This document shows positions 19,849 to 28,304 of a stretch of 64,000 nucleotides of DNA, piece after piece (within the stretch, counting starts at the first letter, position 1; each line of letters starts with the position of its first letter). Location: positions 1 to 64,000 of the forward strand of contig NZ_SZVW01000022.1 of NCBI RefSeq assembly GCF_007655005.1. The letters run 5' to 3'. The notes beneath the pieces were generated by a model. That model saw nothing but the letters and a program-made list of their open reading frames with translations, searched no databases and was not told the DNA's origin. This stretch comes from Streptomyces tibetensis. Its GTDB lineage: Bacteria > Actinomycetota > Actinomycetes > Streptomycetales > Streptomycetaceae. The position numbers and the translations under genes are program-made.

Positions 19849-21204
19849 TCAGCTCGCCGCGTAGTTGCGCAGGAACAGTGCCTCCGCCACCGACAGCCGC
19901 TCCAGTTCCTCGGGGGACACGCTCTCGTTCACCGCGTGGATCTGCGCCTCGGGCTCGCTCAGCCCGATGAGCAGGATCTCCGCACGCGGGTACAGCGCGG
20001 CCAGCGTGTTGCACAGCGGGATGGAGCCGCCCTGCCCCGCGTACTGCATCTCCTGGCCCGGGTAGGCCACCGCCATCGCGGCCGCCATGGCCTGGTACGC
20101 CGGGCTGGTGGTGTCGGCGCGGAACGGCTGGCCCTGGCCGATCTGCTCGGTGCTCACCCGCGCCCCCCACGGCGTGTGCGCCTCCAGATGCGCCTGGAGC
20201 AGCTTGGTCGCCTCGCCCGCGTCCACGCCCGGCGGCACCCGCAGGCTGATCAGCGCGCGGGCACCGGCCTGCACGGACGGGGTGGCGCCGACCACGGGCG
20301 GGCAGTCGATGCCGAGGACGGTGACGGCGGGGCGCGCCCAGATGCGGTCCGCGACCGTCCCGGACCCGATCAGCTCGACGCCGTCCAGGACCTTGGCGTC
20401 CTGCCGGAACTGCTCCTGCTCGTACTGCAGTCCTTCCCAGCCCGCGTCGGCCGAGAGCCCGTCGACGGTCGTCGAACCGTCCTCGGCGCGCAGCGAGTCC
20501 AGCACGCGGATCAGCGCGGCCAGCGCGTCGGGTGCGGCGCCGCCGAACTGGCCCGAGTGCAGGTTGCCCGCGAGGGTGTCGACCTGGACGCGCACCATCG
20601 TCATGCCGCGCAGGGTGGAGGTGACGGTCGGCAGGCCGACGCGGAAGTTGCCCGCGTCGCCGATGACGATGGTGTCCGCCTCCAGCAGGCCGGGGTGCTC
20701 TTCGGCGTAACGCTCCAGACCGCCGGTGCCCATCTCCTCCGAGCCCTCGGCGATCACCTTCACATGGACGGGCACGCCGCCGTTGGCCTTCAGCGCGCGC
20801 AGCGCCAGCAGGTGCATGACCAGGCCGCCCTTGCAGTCGGCGGCCCCGCGCCCGTACCAGCGCCCGTCCCGCTCGGTCAGCTCGAAGGGCGGGGTCGTCC
20901 AGGCGGCCTCGTCGAGCGGCGGCTGCACGTCGTAGTGGGCGTAGAGCAGGACGGTCTTCGCGCCCTCCGGGCCGGGCAGGAAGCCGTAGACCGACTGCGT
21001 GCCGTCGGGGGTGTCGAGCAGGGCCACGTCCTCGAAACCCTCGGCGGCGAGCGCGTCGGCGACCCAGCGGGCGGCGCCCTCGCTCTCGCTCCTCGGGAAC
21101 TGGTCGAAGTCCGCCACCGACCGGAAGGCCACCAGCTCGGTGAGCTCCTGCTTCGCCCTGGGCATCAGCGAGGCGACGGTCTCGGCGACCGGATTCGACG
21201 ACAT
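19849..21204 (-). CDS. M20-family dipeptidase
   Basis: About 451 residues. Metal-binding segments of M20 peptidases are in place: YAHYDVQPP (His, Asp), GRGAADCKGG (bridging Asp), EGSEEMGTGG (catalytic Glu and metal Glu), and IVIGDAG (Asp), with a dimerisation insert between and a late His near the C-terminus. It is a cytoplasmic metallo-dipeptidase or carboxypeptidase-like enzyme. It converges with the peptide ABC transporter, consistent with breakdown of imported peptides, although they are separate transcripts. The ATG at 21204 follows AGGAG by 7 bases. Confidence 0.92.
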   Translation of the reverse strand: MSSNPVAETVASLMPRAKQELTELVAFRSVADFDQFPRSESEGAARWVADALAAEGFEDVALLDTPDGTQSVYGFLPGPEGAKTVLLYAHYDVQPPLDEAAWTTPPFELTERDGRWYGRGAADCKGGLVMHLLALRALKANGGVPVHVKVIAEGSEEMGTGGLERYAEEHPGLLEADTIVIGDAGNFRVGLPTVTSTLRGMTMVRVQVDTLAGNLHSGQFGGAAPDALAALIRVLDSLRAEDGSTTVDGLSADAGWEGLQYEQEQFRQDAKVLDGVELIGSGTVADRIWARPAVTVLGIDCPPVVGATPSVQAGARALISLRVPPGVDAGEATKLLQAHLEAHTPWGARVSTEQIGQGQPFRADTTSPAYQAMAAAMAVAYPGQEMQYAGQGGSIPLCNTLAALYPRAEILLIGLSEPEAQIHAVNESVSPEELERLSVAEALFLRNYAAS

Positions 21205-21393
21205 GGGCACGCTCCTCGTGGGTGCGACGTTGTAAGGATGCGTACCTCTCGGTACGCGTGATCGTGTGGCGCGGGCAGTCCCCGTGTAAGGGCCACCCAC
21301 GCCGCCGATCCTCCCACAGCGGCCTGCGGTGACCGCCGCCGTAGGATGCGGGAGACAGCGGCAGGCGGCTTTGATCGGGAGCAACAGACCATC

Positions 21394-22635
21394 GTGAGCA
21401 GCGAGAACTCTTCGGCGGACGACGTGCGGCAGGTGTGGGACGTCGTCGTGGTGGGCGCGGGACCCGCGGGCGCTTCGGCCGCATACGCGGCGGCGGTGGC
21501 CGGCAGACGCGTGCTGTTGCTGGAGAAGGCGGAGCTGCCGCGGTACAAGACGTGCGGCGGCGGCATCATCGGCCCCTCGCGCGACGCCCTGCCGCCCGGC
21601 TTCGAGCTGCCGCTCAGGGACCGGGTGCACGCGGTGACGTTCTCCAACAACGGCCGCTTCACGCGCACACGCCGCTCCAGGCAGATGCTCTTCGGGCTGA
21701 TCAACCGGCCCGAGTTCGACCAGCAGCTGGTCGAGCACGCGCAGAAGGCGGGCGCCGAGCTGCGCACCGGCGTCACCGTCCAGCGGGTCGAGCAGCACGG
21801 CTCGACGGTGCCGGACCGGCGCACGGTCGCCGTGGTCCTGCAGGGCGGCGAGGTCGTGCTCGCGCGGGCCGTGGTCGGGGCGGACGGCAGCGCCAGCCGG
21901 ATAGGGGCGCATGTCGGGGTCAAGCTCGACCAGGTGGATCTCGGCCTGGAGGCGGAGATCCCGGTGCCGGACACCGTCGCGGAGGACTGGAAGGGCCGGG
22001 TGCTCATCGACTGGGGCCCCATCCCCGGCAGTTACGGCTGGGTCTTCCCCAAGGGCGACACCCTCACGGTCGGGGTCATCTCGGCCCGTGGCGAAGGCGC
22101 CGCGACCAAGCGGTACTTGGAGGAGTTCATCGGCCGTCTCGGCCTCGCGGGGTTCGAACCGAGCATCTCCTCCGGCCACTTGACCCGCTGCCGGGCCGAC
22201 GACTCGCCGCTCTCGCGCGGGCGCGTGCTGGTGTGCGGTGACGCGGCGGGGCTGCTGGAGCCGTGGACCCGTGAGGGCATCTCCTTCGCGCTGCGGTCCG
22301 GACGACTCGCGGGGGAGTGGGCGGTGCGGATCGCCGAGGCGCACGACGCCGTGGACACGCGTCGGCAGGCTCTCAACTACGCGTTCGCGATCAAGGCCGG
22401 CCTCGGGGTGGAGATGAGCGTCGGCAGGCGGCTGCTGACGGTGTTCGAGCGCCGTCCCGGACTGTTCCACGCGACGCTGACGGGCTTCCGCCCCGCGTGG
22501 AGGGCGTTCAAGGAGATCACGCAGGGCTCGACGTCGCTGGGCGAGATCGTCCGCACGTATCCGATCGCCCAGCGTGCCCTGGCCGCGATGGACCGCCGTC
22601 CCGTCGCGGCCGCGGAGGTCAGCTCGTCCGAGTGA
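21394..22635 (+). CDS. FAD-dependent oxidoreductase, geranylgeranyl reductase family
   Basis: About 413 residues. The FAD dinucleotide loop VVVGAGPAGASAAYAAA, the YKTCGGG motif after it, GADGSASRIG in the middle, and the second FAD motif RVLVCGDAAGLLEPWTREGISFALRSGRLAG are all typical of geranylgeranyl reductase-like proteins, which reduce isoprenoid double bonds on lipids or quinones. The GTG at 21394 is chosen because GGGAGC lies upstream, though spacing is long. Its 3' end overlaps the converging reductase gene by 17 bp. Substrate unknown. Confidence 0.85.
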   Translation: MSSENSSADDVRQVWDVVVVGAGPAGASAAYAAAVAGRRVLLLEKAELPRYKTCGGGIIGPSRDALPPGFELPLRDRVHAVTFSNNGRFTRTRRSRQMLFGLINRPEFDQQLVEHAQKAGAELRTGVTVQRVEQHGSTVPDRRTVAVVLQGGEVVLARAVVGADGSASRIGAHVGVKLDQVDLGLEAEIPVPDTVAEDWKGRVLIDWGPIPGSYGWVFPKGDTLTVGVISARGEGAATKRYLEEFIGRLGLAGFEPSISSGHLTRCRADDSPLSRGRVLVCGDAAGLLEPWTREGISFALRSGRLAGEWAVRIAEAHDAVDTRRQALNYAFAIKAGLGVEMSVGRRLLTVFERRPGLFHATLTGFRPAWRAFKEITQGSTSLGEIVRTYPIAQRALAAMDRRPVAAAEVSSSE

Positions 22636-23068
22636 CCTCGAAGACGGGGTGGTCCGGGGCGATGCGGCGCAGCTCGTCGTCCGGGGAGTCGGGGCCGACT
22701 CCGTTGAAGAAGACCCCGACCTCCGCCTTCCAGCGCTTGAGGTAGGCGCGCAGGATCGGGGTCTTGTCGTCGTCGCCCACCTCGGCCGCGGTGAAGGTGT
22801 CCACGTGCTTGCCGAGGTGCAGCTCACCGCCGCCCGCGGCGCGCATGTTGTGCGTCCACTGCACATGACCGCGGGGGGCGACCAGGTACTGCCTGCCGTC
22901 CAGGGTCAGCAGGTTGACCGGGGTGGTGCGCCACTGGCCGCTCTTGCGGCCTCGGACGGCGAGGACGCGGGAGCCCCAGACGCTGATGCCGCGGCGGGTC
23001 AGCCAGGCCACGAAGCGGTTGAGGACGTTGACGGTGAACCAGCCGGGCTTCTGGACGTGCGTGGACAT
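22619..23068 (-). CDS. Deazaflavin (F420)-dependent nitroreductase-family protein
   Basis: About 149 residues of the Ddn-like split beta-barrel: VLAVRGRKSGQWRTTPVNLL, YLVAPRGHVQWTHNMRAAGGGEL and a C-terminal VFFNGVGPDSPDDELRRIAPDHPVFEV are characteristic. Members use coenzyme F420 to reduce quinones or nitro compounds. The gene is divergent from a TetR regulator with a 28-bp dyad in between, so a regulated detoxification role is plausible. Confidence 0.88.
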   Translation of the reverse strand: MSTHVQKPGWFTVNVLNRFVAWLTRRGISVWGSRVLAVRGRKSGQWRTTPVNLLTLDGRQYLVAPRGHVQWTHNMRAAGGGELHLGKHVDTFTAAEVGDDDKTPILRAYLKRWKAEVGVFFNGVGPDSPDDELRRIAPDHPVFEVTRTS

Positions 23069-23092
23069 CGGGGCCCCCTCGTGTGGTGGCGA

Positions 23093-23120
23093 AGCGGTGC
23101 TCCGTTCTGTGAGCACCGCT
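23093..23120. promoter_or_regulatory. TetR-type operator upstream of the F420-reductase gene
   Basis: AGCGGTGCTC-N8-GAGCACCGCT has two perfect 10-bp arms. It lies 25 bp upstream of the reductase start. The right arm sequence CACCGCTCTC (23114-23123) recurs exactly at 23191-23200, near the TetR start, and AGAGC-GCT-GCTCT lies at 23168-23180, so both divergent promoters carry related sites. Confidence 0.8.
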
Positions 23121-23241
23121 CTCGCTCTCTCTGGTGCCAGTCTGCATGAGGCCGACACGTCAGCGCAAGAGCGCTGCTCTCTTTTTGATTCACCGCTCTC
23201 ATTTGTGTGCAGTGATCTGCGGTCATGGGAGACTGTCCGGC

Positions 23242-23946
23242 ATGAGCACCGCACACGGCGCCCGTGCCCGGGCCAGGATCGAAGTGACCGCGGCCATCAA
23301 GGACGAGGCCCGCAGACAGCTCGCGGCAGAGGGTGCCGCCCGGCTCTCCCTGCGGGCCGTCGCCCGTGAACTGGGCATGGTCTCCTCCGCGCTCTACCGC
23401 TACTTCCCCAGCCGTGACGACCTGCTCACCGCACTCATCATCGACGCCTACGACTCCCTCGGCGAGAGCGCCGAGTCGGCCCGCGAGGGGGCCCGCGACG
23501 CTGCGGCCGGCCCCTTCGAGCAGTGGATCGCGGTCTGCGAGGTGGTGCGGCGCTGGGCGCTGGACCACCCGCACGAGTACGCACTGATCTACGGATCGCC
23601 CGTGCCCGGCTACACCGCGCCCGACGTCACCGTCCCGGCCGCCGCCCGCGTCGGCCTCCTGCTCATCGGCATCACGCGCGACGCCCACCACGGTCCGGGC
23701 CTTGCCCGGCCCTCGCTGCCGGCCGGCCTGCGCCCGGAGGCCGAACGGATGGCCGCCGACCTCGCCCCGGATCTCCCCCCGGAGGTCGTGACCGCACTCG
23801 TCGCGGCCTGGGCCCAACTGTACGGACTGGTCGGCTTCGAACTGTTCGGCCAGTTCAACCGGGTGGTGGAGGACCGGGAGACGTTCTTCCGGCACGCGGC
23901 GGAGCAACTCGCCAGGGGAGTGGGGCTGGTGCCCGGGCCCGTGTAG
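23242..23946 (+). CDS. TetR-family transcriptional repressor
   Basis: About 234 residues. The N-terminal DNA-binding domain is clear at residues 13-60 (IEVTAAIKDEARRQLAAEG to LSLRAVARELGMVSSALYRYFPSRDDLLTALI). The rest is a helical ligand domain of the WHG type (HPHEYALIYGSPVPGY). Divergent from the F420-dependent reductase and expected to repress it and itself through the dyads between them. Confidence 0.92.
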   Translation: MSTAHGARARARIEVTAAIKDEARRQLAAEGAARLSLRAVARELGMVSSALYRYFPSRDDLLTALIIDAYDSLGESAESAREGARDAAAGPFEQWIAVCEVVRRWALDHPHEYALIYGSPVPGYTAPDVTVPAAARVGLLLIGITRDAHHGPGLARPSLPAGLRPEAERMAADLAPDLPPEVVTALVAAWAQLYGLVGFELFGQFNRVVEDRETFFRHAAEQLARGVGLVPGPV

Positions 23947-24032
23947 GCCACCGCCCCGGTGAGCGGGCGTACTTCCCGGGGAGTACGCGTGATCACCGCG
24001 CGAGGGTGACGCGGCTGCGGGAGCCGGGCGTC

Positions 24033-24038
24033 TAGCGT
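24033..24038 (+). promoter_or_regulatory. -10 element of a leaderless histidine kinase gene
   Basis: TAGCGT ends 7 bases before the ATG of the histidine kinase, which puts the expected transcription start at the A of the start codon. No ribosome binding site is present, which supports leaderless translation. Confidence 0.5.
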
Positions 24039-24045
24039 GGCCGGT

Positions 24046-25290
24046 ATGGACGAGCAGCGTGCGCGGGGCGGTCCGCCGCAGTGGTGGCGGCACGGGCCCT
24101 CGTCGTGGGACCGGTGGGAGGGGCGGGAGCCGCGGTGGCCCTGGCGGTCCACGGTCCTCGTGACCGTGTTCGTCCTGGCCGGGTCGAACTTCGCCGCCCA
24201 CGGACAGCAGGGCGAGCGGGCGGAGCTGGATCTCTTCGCACGGGTGCTGCTGCTGGTGGCCGGGGGGCTGTTGCTGTGGCGGAAGCGGTATCCGGTGGCC
24301 GTGGTGTTCGGCACGGCGGCCGCCGTCATGGTGTATCTCGGGGCCGGGTATCCCTACGGGCCGGTGCTCTTCACCGTCGCCCTGGCCTGCTTCAGCGCCA
24401 TCGTCGCCGGGCACCGTCGGGCGGCGTGGACCGCGATGGCCATGCTCTGGGCCGGGCACGTTCTGGTGGCGCACTGGCTCTTCACGTGGCTGCCCCCGTC
24501 CGGGGACTCCGCCGTCTCCTGGGGTGAGGAGATCGTCGTCGCCACCTGGGTGGTGGCCATCGCGGCGGTGTCGGAGCTGTTCCGTGTCCGGCGCGAGCAG
24601 TGGACCCGCGAACGGGCCGAGCGGGCCGAGGCCGCACGGCGGCGGGCCGACGAGGAGCGGCTGCGCATCGCGCGGGAGCTGCACGACGTCCTCGCCCACA
24701 GCATCTCCGTCATCAACGTCCAGGCGGGCGTCGGCCTCGCACTGCTCGACACCGACCCCGAGCAGGCCCGCACCGCCCTCACCACGATCAAGGACCAGAG
24801 CAAGGAGGCGCTCGGGGAGGTGCGCCAGGTGCTCGACACCCTGCGCGCCCCCGGCGCCGCGCCGCGCACCCCCGCGCCCGGCCTCGACCGGCTGCCCGAA
24901 CTGGTGGAGCAGGCCGCGAGTGCGGGCCTCACGGTGGATGTCGAGGGAGAGCCGCCGCGCCTCGGGCCGGGCACGGACCTCGCCGCCTTCCGGATCGTTC
25001 AGGAGGCCCTGACCAACGTCGTACGGCACTCGGGTTCACGGCACGCGCGCGTGCACCTCGCGCACGACGCGGGCGTCCTGCGGCTGCGCGTGGACGACGA
25101 CGGACCCGCGACCGGCGCCGACGCGGGCGGCAGCGGCAACGGGCTCGCCGGGATGCGGGAGCGGGCCGCCGCCCTGGGTGGCACCATCGAGGCGGGCCCC
25201 CGCCCCGACGGAGGGTTCCGGGTGCTCGCCGTGCTGCCGCTGTCGGCATCCGCCGGCGCGTCCGCCGGACCGAGACAGGAGGACCGGTGA
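24046..25290 (+). CDS. Sensor histidine kinase (DesK/NarL-type, HisKA_3)
   Basis: About 414 residues. Four to five membrane helices occupy residues 35-180, with almost no extracellular domain. A coiled linker (EQWTRERAERAEAARRRADEERLRIAREL) leads to the phosphoacceptor HDVLAHSISVINVQAG (His near residue 218). The ATPase domain has EALTNVVRHS (N box) and GNGLAGMRERAAALGG. Partner of the response regulator that overlaps its stop codon. Membrane-embedded sensing such as lipid state or a membrane-active antibiotic is typical for this type. Confidence 0.93.
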   Translation: MDEQRARGGPPQWWRHGPSSWDRWEGREPRWPWRSTVLVTVFVLAGSNFAAHGQQGERAELDLFARVLLLVAGGLLLWRKRYPVAVVFGTAAAVMVYLGAGYPYGPVLFTVALACFSAIVAGHRRAAWTAMAMLWAGHVLVAHWLFTWLPPSGDSAVSWGEEIVVATWVVAIAAVSELFRVRREQWTRERAERAEAARRRADEERLRIARELHDVLAHSISVINVQAGVGLALLDTDPEQARTALTTIKDQSKEALGEVRQVLDTLRAPGAAPRTPAPGLDRLPELVEQAASAGLTVDVEGEPPRLGPGTDLAAFRIVQEALTNVVRHSGSRHARVHLAHDAGVLRLRVDDDGPATGADAGGSGNGLAGMRERAAALGGTIEAGPRPDGGFRVLAVLPLSASAGASAGPRQEDR

Positions 25291-25952
25291 TCCGTGTACT
25301 GCTCGCCGACGACCAGTCACTGGTGAGGGCGGGATTCCGGGCGCTGCTCGACGCGCAGCCCGACATCGAGGTGGCCGCGGAGGCCGCCGACGGTGCGGAG
25401 GCTGTCCGCCGGATCCGTGAACTGCGGCCCGACGTCGTGCTGATGGACATCCGCATGCCGGAACTCGACGGCCTGGCCGCGACCCGGCGGGTCACCGCCG
25501 ATCCGGGCCTGGGGGGCGTCAAGGTGGTCATGCTCACCACCTTCGAGCTCGACGAGTACGTCTTCGAGGCGATCCGCTCCGGCGCCTCCGGCTTCCTGGT
25601 CAAGGACACCGAGCCGGAGGAACTCCTGCGCGCCGTACGGGCGGTGGTCGCGGGCGACGCATTGCTGTCGCCGAGTGTGACGCGGCGGCTGATCTCCGAG
25701 TTCGCCTCCCGGTCCAAGGAACCTGCGGCGGCCGGCGCGCTGGACCGGCTCACCGAGCGGGAGCGCGAGGTGATGGCGTTGGTGGGGATGGGCCTGTCCA
25801 ACGAGGAGATCGCCCGCCGCCTGGTGGTCAGCCCGCTCACCGCGAAGACCCACGTCAGCCGCACGATGGTGAAGCTCGGCGCTCGCGACCGGGCCCAACT
25901 GGTCGTGCTGGCCTACGAGTCGGGGCTGGTGCGGCCGGGCTGGCTGGGCTGA
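25287..25952 (+). CDS. NarL/FixJ-type response regulator
   Basis: About 221 residues. Receiver domain with acidic pair DD (residues 8-9), phospho-Asp in VVLMDIRMPELDG, Thr in MLTTF and Lys in FLVKDTEPEE. A LuxR-type helix-turn-helix follows (LTEREREVMALVGMGLSNEEIARRLVVSPLTAKTHVSRTMVKL). The GTG start overlaps the kinase stop by four bases (GTGA) and follows AGGAGGACCG, so the two are translationally coupled. No target near this pair is obvious; the 3' end overlaps the next gene on the other strand by 40 bp. Confidence 0.95.
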   Translation: MIRVLLADDQSLVRAGFRALLDAQPDIEVAAEAADGAEAVRRIRELRPDVVLMDIRMPELDGLAATRRVTADPGLGGVKVVMLTTFELDEYVFEAIRSGASGFLVKDTEPEELLRAVRAVVAGDALLSPSVTRRLISEFASRSKEPAAAGALDRLTEREREVMALVGMGLSNEEIARRLVVSPLTAKTHVSRTMVKLGARDRAQLVVLAYESGLVRPGWLG

Positions 25953-26197
25953 CCCGCCCTGCGGAACCGGAGCAGCACACTGACGACCCGGGCGGCGAAG
26001 AGCACCGGCGCGAGCACCAGACCGGCCCGCACCAGCACGCGCTCCGGTGTCTCCGGCAGGTCGAAGATCAGCGCGGGCCCGGCCACGGCTCCGAAGATCA
26101 CGGCTGCCGCGAAGGCCGCACTGCACAGCGCGTACCCGATCTCGACGGTGATGGCATCCCGTTCGGCCTGACTGCGCCGTCCCCCGTGACTGGTCAT
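25913..26197 (-). CDS. Small two-helix membrane protein (DUF6332-like)
   Basis: About 94 residues. After a polar start (RSQAERDAITVEIGYAL) come two membrane helices (SAAFAAAVIFGAVAGPALIF and VLVRAGLVLAPVLFAARVVSVLL) and a basic tail. The arrangement recalls the streptomycete family DUF6332 as I remember it. Function unknown. It overlaps the response regulator gene by 40 bp tail to tail. Confidence 0.7.
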   Translation of the reverse strand: MTSHGGRRSQAERDAITVEIGYALCSAAFAAAVIFGAVAGPALIFDLPETPERVLVRAGLVLAPVLFAARVVSVLLRFRRAGQPSQPGRTSPDS

Positions 26198-26215
26198 ACG
26201 GCGAGTCGAACAGGG

Positions 26216-26251
26216 GTGCGCCCGGCGGGCAAGGCAGCCCGCCGGGCGCAC
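26216..26251 (-). terminator. Strong terminator of the MFS exporter gene
   Basis: GTGCGCCCGGCGGGC and its exact complement form a 15-bp stem around the loop AAGGCA, 27 bases after the MFS stop codon. Confidence 0.85.
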
Positions 26252-26277
26252 GGTCAAAGGCGCTCCCCCCGGTCGCG

Positions 26278-27765
26278 CTAGTCGCGCACGGCGACGCGCT
26301 CCGCCTCCTTCGGGGTGGACCTGGCGACGACGACGGACGGCTCCGCGGGCTTCCGCCCTCGGCGCGGCCGCAGGCCGGTGAGGGTGATCAGCAGGCCGGC
26401 GACGGCGATGCCCGTGGCGACCATGAACCCGGGCCGGTAGCTGTTCAGGACGGCCTGCGGAGTGGGGTCCGCGGGGGCGCCGGCGGTCACCACGGCCGTG
26501 ACGACGGCCAGGAAGATCGCTCCGCCGACCTGGACGGAGGTGTTGAGCAGGCCGGAGACCATGCCCTGCTCGTGGTCGTCGACGCCGTTGGTGGCCTGGA
26601 TGTTGAGAGACGGGAAGACCAGGGCGCAGGCGGCGCCGATCAACAGCATGCTCGGAAGGATCACCGCGGCGTACACCGGGTCCAGGTCGACGCGCAGGAA
26701 TAGCGCGTATCCCAAAACCATGAGCGCGAAGCCCCCCGCGATCAGCCGCTGGGTGCCGAACCGGTCGACGATCGTGCCCACCATCGTCGACGACACCGCC
26801 ACCAGCGCGCCCGCGGGCAGGAAGGCGAGCGCCGTGTGCAGCGCCGACCAGCCCAGCAGCGACTGCATGTAGAGCGTCGCCAGGAACTGGAAGCCGACAT
26901 ACGAGCCGAAGAACGCCATCGCGCCGAGCTGGGCGCGGATCTGGCTGCCGGAGCGCAGCACGCCGAGCCGGATCAACGGTCCCGCCGAGCGCCGCTCCAC
27001 CAGGACGAACACCGTCAGCAGCGCGGCCACCGCGAGGAAGGACAGCAGGGTGCGGGCCGACGCCCAACCGACCTCCGGTGCCTGGACGACAGTGAAGACC
27101 AGCAGCAGCATCGAGGCGGTGCCGAGGACGGCGCCGGGGACGTCGTAGCCGTTGTGGTCCCTCTCCCGTTCGCTGCGCGGCAGCAGCTTCAGACCGGCGA
27201 CGAGCGCGATCAGGGCGATGGGTGCGGGCAGCAGCATGGTCAGACGCCAACTGGCCTCGGTGAGCAGGCCCGAGAGCACCAGGCCCATGGAGAAGCCGGT
27301 GGCCGCGCAGGTGGTGTAGATGGAGAGCGCCCGGTTGCGCAACGGGCCCTCGGGGAACGTCGTGGTGATGATCGACAGGCCGGCGGGTGCCGTGAAGGCC
27401 GCGCTCAGGCCCTTGATGAAGCGGCTGGCGATGAGCAGCGGCCCCGAGTCCACGAGACCGCCGAGCAGCGAGGCGAGTGCGAAGACGCCGAGCGCCACCA
27501 GGAAGACCTGTCGCCGCCCCAGCAGGTCGGCGGCGCGTCCGCCGAGGAGCAGCAGGCCGCCGTAGCCCAGGATGTAGCCGCTGACGATCCATTGCAGTGC
27601 CGAGGTCGACAGGCCGAGGTCGGCGCCGATGGACGGCAGGGCGACACCGACCATGGACACGTCCAGGGCGTCCAGGAACATCGCGGCACAGAGCACGAGC
27701 AGGGTGCCCCAGAGCCTTGGCGTCCAACGCCCCTCGGACGTGGGGGAGATGAGCGGAGAGGTCAT
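26278..27765 (-). CDS. MFS drug exporter, DHA2 (14-helix) type
   Basis: About 495 residues with roughly 14 membrane helices. Motif A is GGRAADLLGRRQVF after the second helix; motif C-like glycine-rich segment SGLLTEASWRLTMLLPAPIALIAL is of the antiporter class. The start LWGTLLVLCAAMFLDALDVSMVGVALPSIG has the D1 signature of DHA2 exporters such as EmrB/QacA. It is divergent from a MarR regulator with a long palindrome between, a typical drug-efflux arrangement. Confidence 0.93.
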   Translation of the reverse strand: MTSPLISPTSEGRWTPRLWGTLLVLCAAMFLDALDVSMVGVALPSIGADLGLSTSALQWIVSGYILGYGGLLLLGGRAADLLGRRQVFLVALGVFALASLLGGLVDSGPLLIASRFIKGLSAAFTAPAGLSIITTTFPEGPLRNRALSIYTTCAATGFSMGLVLSGLLTEASWRLTMLLPAPIALIALVAGLKLLPRSERERDHNGYDVPGAVLGTASMLLLVFTVVQAPEVGWASARTLLSFLAVAALLTVFVLVERRSAGPLIRLGVLRSGSQIRAQLGAMAFFGSYVGFQFLATLYMQSLLGWSALHTALAFLPAGALVAVSSTMVGTIVDRFGTQRLIAGGFALMVLGYALFLRVDLDPVYAAVILPSMLLIGAACALVFPSLNIQATNGVDDHEQGMVSGLLNTSVQVGGAIFLAVVTAVVTAGAPADPTPQAVLNSYRPGFMVATGIAVAGLLITLTGLRPRRGRKPAEPSVVVARSTPKEAERVAVRD

Positions 27766-27779
27766 GCCCGAGACACTAC

Positions 27780-27806
27780 ATGCGTATGCATGAGATGCAA
27801 GCGCAT
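27780..27806. promoter_or_regulatory. MarR-type operator between exporter and regulator
   Basis: A 27-bp imperfect dyad: ATGCG-N2-TGCAT-GAG-ATGCA-N2-CGCAT, in which ten of twelve positions per arm are complementary. It is centred between the divergent genes, 14 bp from the exporter start, and is A/T-rich compared with flanks. Confidence 0.8.
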
Positions 27807-27851
27807 TTAATTCAGGTGCAACAATCTCGGTTCTCTGTTACGGTGCGGCGC

Positions 27852-28247
27852 ATGACGGCTCAGCAGGCCGAGCAGGCCCTCGTGGCACAGTGGCGGGACA
27901 TCCTGTCGCTGCACGCGCGGACACAGTGCGAACTCGACCGGGCGCTGCACGGCCACGGCCTGTGCGCCAGCGACTTCGAGGTGCTCGACGTCCTCGCCCG
28001 GTGCCGGACGCCCAAGGGCACGCCGTCCTATCGCGTGCAGGAGATCTCCGAGCGGGTTCATCTGAGCCAGAGTGCGCTGTCGCGGCTGATCGCCCGGCTG
28101 GAGAAGGAGGGGCTCGTCGAGCGCGGCATGTGCTCCGAGGACCGCCGCGGCGTGAAGGTGTGTCTCACCGCCAAGGGACGCGCGCTGCACGGCGAGGTGC
28201 TTCCCGTACAGCGCGCGGTACTGGAGAGGACGCTCACCGACGGCTGA
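27852..28247 (+). CDS. MarR-family transcriptional regulator
   Basis: About 131 residues. Winged helix-turn-helix with YRVQEISERVHLSQSALSRLIARLEKEGLVER followed by the wing CSEDRRGVKVCLTAKG. Two cysteines bracket the wing (Cys near 95 and 103), which could permit redox control. The ATG at 27852 is used because the segment upstream belongs to the operator. Expected repressor of the adjacent DHA2 exporter. Confidence 0.92.
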   Translation: MTAQQAEQALVAQWRDILSLHARTQCELDRALHGHGLCASDFEVLDVLARCRTPKGTPSYRVQEISERVHLSQSALSRLIARLEKEGLVERGMCSEDRRGVKVCLTAKGRALHGEVLPVQRAVLERTLTDG

Positions 28248-28258
28248 CTGCCCGTCGG

Positions 28259-28281
28259 CCGTCTGCTCGGGTCGCAGACGG
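28259..28281. terminator. Hairpin between converging marR and mycothiol-enzyme genes
   Basis: CCGTCTGC and GCAGACGG form an 8-bp perfect stem with a 7-base loop, 12 bases after the MarR stop and 24 bases from the stop of the gene on the other strand. Confidence 0.6.
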
Positions 28282-28304
28282 ACGATCGCCCGTCGGTGGA
28301 CGTT

